From Betaproteobacteria bacterium (GTDB lineage Bacteria > Pseudomonadota > Gammaproteobacteria > Burkholderiales > SG8-39), in assembly GCA_029865405.1 (NCBI GenBank), contig JAOUGZ010000015.1:1-17073 (forward strand): 17,073 nt of DNA, given 5' to 3'. Shown one piece after another: positions 16,073 to 17,073 of this stretch (position 1 is the stretch's first letter; each line of letters begins with the position of its first letter). A program made the position numbers and the translations under genes. The notes below the pieces were generated by a model. The model saw nothing but the letters and a program-made list of their open reading frames with translations. It had not been told where the DNA came from and ran no database searches.

Positions 16073-16149
16073 TGGTGGCGAATCAGGGACTCGAACCCCG
16101 GACACACGGATTATGATTCCGCTGCTCTAACCAGCTGAGCTAATTCGCC
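16073..16149 (-). tRNA. tRNA-Met(CAT), elongator type
   Basis: The minus strand folds into a full 77-base cloverleaf with encoded CCA. The acceptor is GGCGAAT/ATTCGCC, with discriminator A. The D-arm contains AGCTCAGCTGGTTAGAGC. The anticodon stem GCGGA/TCCGT encloses loop ATCATAA, with anticodon CAT at 16115-16113. The T-arm is CGGGG/CCCTG around TTCGAGT, with one G-T wobble. A paired 1-72 base pair (G-C) excludes initiator tRNA. CAT could also be lysidine-modified Ile2; the acceptor has G4-C69 and A5-T68 rather than the C-G pairs used by TilS in E. coli, so methionine is preferred. It lies directly upstream of miaB in the same direction. Confidence 0.9.
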
Positions 16150-16181
16150 ACGCATGGCGGATTTTAATCCAGAATGCGCGC
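16150..16181. promoter_or_regulatory. divergent intergenic region between tRNA-Met and the FAD monooxygenase gene
   Basis: These 32 bases separate the tRNA 5' end from the divergent ATG at 16182. A short palindrome GGATTTTAATCC (16159-16170) is the only AT-rich part. On the minus strand TAAAAT (16166-16161) could be the tRNA -10 box, 11 bases before the mature 5' end. On the plus strand TTTAAT (16163-16168) is 13 bases from the ATG. I see no convincing -35 for either direction. The promoter role is inferred from orientation and spacing. Confidence 0.35.
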
Positions 16182-17073
16182 ATGGATGTGGACCTCGCCA
16201 TCGTCGGCGCGGGCCTCGCGGGCGCGGCGCTGGCGCGCGCGGCGCGCGGGCTGAGCGTCGCCCTGGTTGCCGAGCAGGCCGGGGCGCGCGCGCCGGCGCC
16301 GCCGGGCTTCGATTCCCGCGTCTATGCGATCACGCCGGGCAACGCCGCCTTCCTGGCCGGGCTCGGGGCCTGGAAAAGGCTCGACCCGAAGCGGGTGACG
16401 CCGGTGCGCGCGATGCGCGTGTTCGGCGACGATGCTCGCGCCGGGCTCGAATTCGACGCCTATCGCGCGGGTGTCGCCGAACTGGCCTGGATCATTGAAG
16501 ACGGCGCGCTGCAGGCCGCGCTGCGCGAGGCACTGGCGGGCGCCGAGGGCGTGCGCGTGCTCGCGCCGGAGCGGCTCGAGCGTCTCGAGATCACGCCCGG
16601 CGTGGCGCGATTGCACTTGCGCGGCGCACGCACGCTCGATGCGCGGCTGGTGGTGGGCGCGGACGGCGCGCACTCGCTGGTGCGCGATCAGGCCGGCATC
16701 GCCGCGACCGACGCCGCCTATGCGCAGCGCGCCGTAGTGGCGAATTTTTCGTGCGAGCGCGTGCACCGCCATACGGCCTACCAGTGGTTCCAGGGCGGTC
16801 CGGTGCTCGCGCTCCTGCCGCTGCCGGGCGATCACGTCTCGATGGTCTGGTCGACCGGCGAAGAAGACGCCGGGCGGCTGCTCGCGCTAGAGCCGCAGGC
16901 GCTGTGCGACGCGGTCGCCGCGGCGAGCGGCCACGTGCTGGGGGCCATGGGCCTGGTCAGCGCGCCGCGCGCCTTTCCGCTGCGCCGCCTTTCGGCGCGC
17001 CGCATGGTCGTCCCGCGCGTCGCGCTGGTGGGGGATGCCGCGCACGTGGTCCACCCGCTTGCCGGGCAGGGCG
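16182..17073 (+). CDS. UbiH/UbiF/Coq6-family FAD-dependent monooxygenase, 5' part (runs off right edge)
   Basis: The first 297 codons of a flavin hydroxylase are present, translated by hand with no frame break. Members hydroxylate the aromatic ring of ubiquinone precursors at the inner membrane; which position this one acts on cannot be read from the sequence. The N-terminal Rossmann motif AIVGAGLAGAAL (6-17), DSRVYAITPGN (in the 44-54 region), the DG motif VGADGAHSLVR and the GD motif VGDAAHVVHPLAGQG at the window edge are all typical. About 90-100 residues should be missing. It starts at ATG 16182 with no clear Shine-Dalgarno. UbiH, UbiF, UbiI, UbiL and UbiM are all possible. Confidence 0.88.
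   Translation, partial: MDVDLAIVGAGLAGAALARAARGLSVALVAEQAGARAPAPPGFDSRVYAITPGNAAFLAGLGAWKRLDPKRVTPVRAMRVFGDDARAGLEFDAYRAGVAELAWIIEDGALQAALREALAGAEGVRVLAPERLERLEITPGVARLHLRGARTLDARLVVGADGAHSLVRDQAGIAATDAAYAQRAVVANFSCERVHRHTAYQWFQGGPVLALLPLPGDHVSMVWSTGEEDAGRLLALEPQALCDAVAAASGHVLGAMGLVSAPRAFPLRRLSARRMVVPRVALVGDAAHVVHPLAGQG

Noticed and set aside
16073..16149. tRNA read as Ile2 (lysidine) or initiator fMet
   Set aside because: A paired G1-C72 excludes initiator. The acceptor lacks the C4-G69 and C5-G68 pairs used by TilS in E. coli, and the body resembles elongator Met.
16154..16498. Open frame on the plus strand starting before the FAD monooxygenase
   Set aside because: It is the wrong frame over the monooxygenase; the frame from 16182 carries GAGLAG, DG and GD motifs to the window edge.
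1..17073. Search for defence systems, mobile elements, CRISPR repeats or biosynthetic clusters
   Set aside because: No direct repeat arrays, transposase, integrase, toxin-antitoxin pair or nuclease genes were seen, and no stretch over about 70 bases lacks a gene.

Overview
This is a very GC-rich bacterial chromosome segment, packed with genes and almost entirely housekeeping. Gene order and protein signatures point to a betaproteobacterium. The order is a MurNAc/GlcNAc kinase divergent from lptD-surA-pdxA-rsmA, then tRNA-Met-miaB-phoH-ybeY-corC-lnt-glyQ-glyS-gmhB-plsC-gloA. I cannot name an order or genus from the sequence alone. No IS element, phage gene, CRISPR array or integrase was seen.

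Layout. The left edge (1-615, minus) holds the 5' part of an AmgK-type amino-sugar kinase. Divergent from it, a plus-strand block runs lptD (683-2932), surA (2932-4218), pdxA (4221-5120), rsmA (start inside pdxA, to 5853). A lipoprotein Cu/Zn superoxide dismutase gene, sodC (5912-6430), follows with its own sigma70-like promoter and a strong Shine-Dalgarno. A strong intrinsic terminator (6454-6479) separates this block from a convergent minus-strand block. Read in its own direction, that block is tRNA-Met(CAT) (16149-16073), miaB, phoH, ybeY, corC, lnt, glyQ, glyS, gmhB, plsC, gloA (ending at 6479). At the right edge a UbiH/UbiF/Coq6-type FAD monooxygenase starts at 16182 on the plus strand and runs off the window.

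How the genes work together. The plus-strand block joins outer-membrane assembly (LptD places LPS in the outer membrane, SurA chaperones LptD and other barrels) with pyridoxal phosphate synthesis (PdxA) and 16S rRNA dimethylation (RsmA). The minus-strand block joins translation (tRNA-Met, MiaB, YbeY, GlyQS), lipoprotein and lipid maturation (Lnt, PlsC), LPS core heptose synthesis (GmhB) and methylglyoxal detoxification (GloA). Coding gaps are 0-21 nt and several stop/start codons overlap (TGATG, ATGA, GTGA), so each block probably forms one long transcription unit with translational coupling.

I did not find a credible new biological system. The points worth a second look are local: the tRNA gene lying 21 nt upstream of a Shine-Dalgarno-less miaB, sodC as an independent unit between two blocks, an LptD with only two mature cysteines, and departures from family consensus motifs in PlsC, YbeY and GmhB. 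Long open frames opposite lptD, surA, glyS and lnt are GC-driven shadows.
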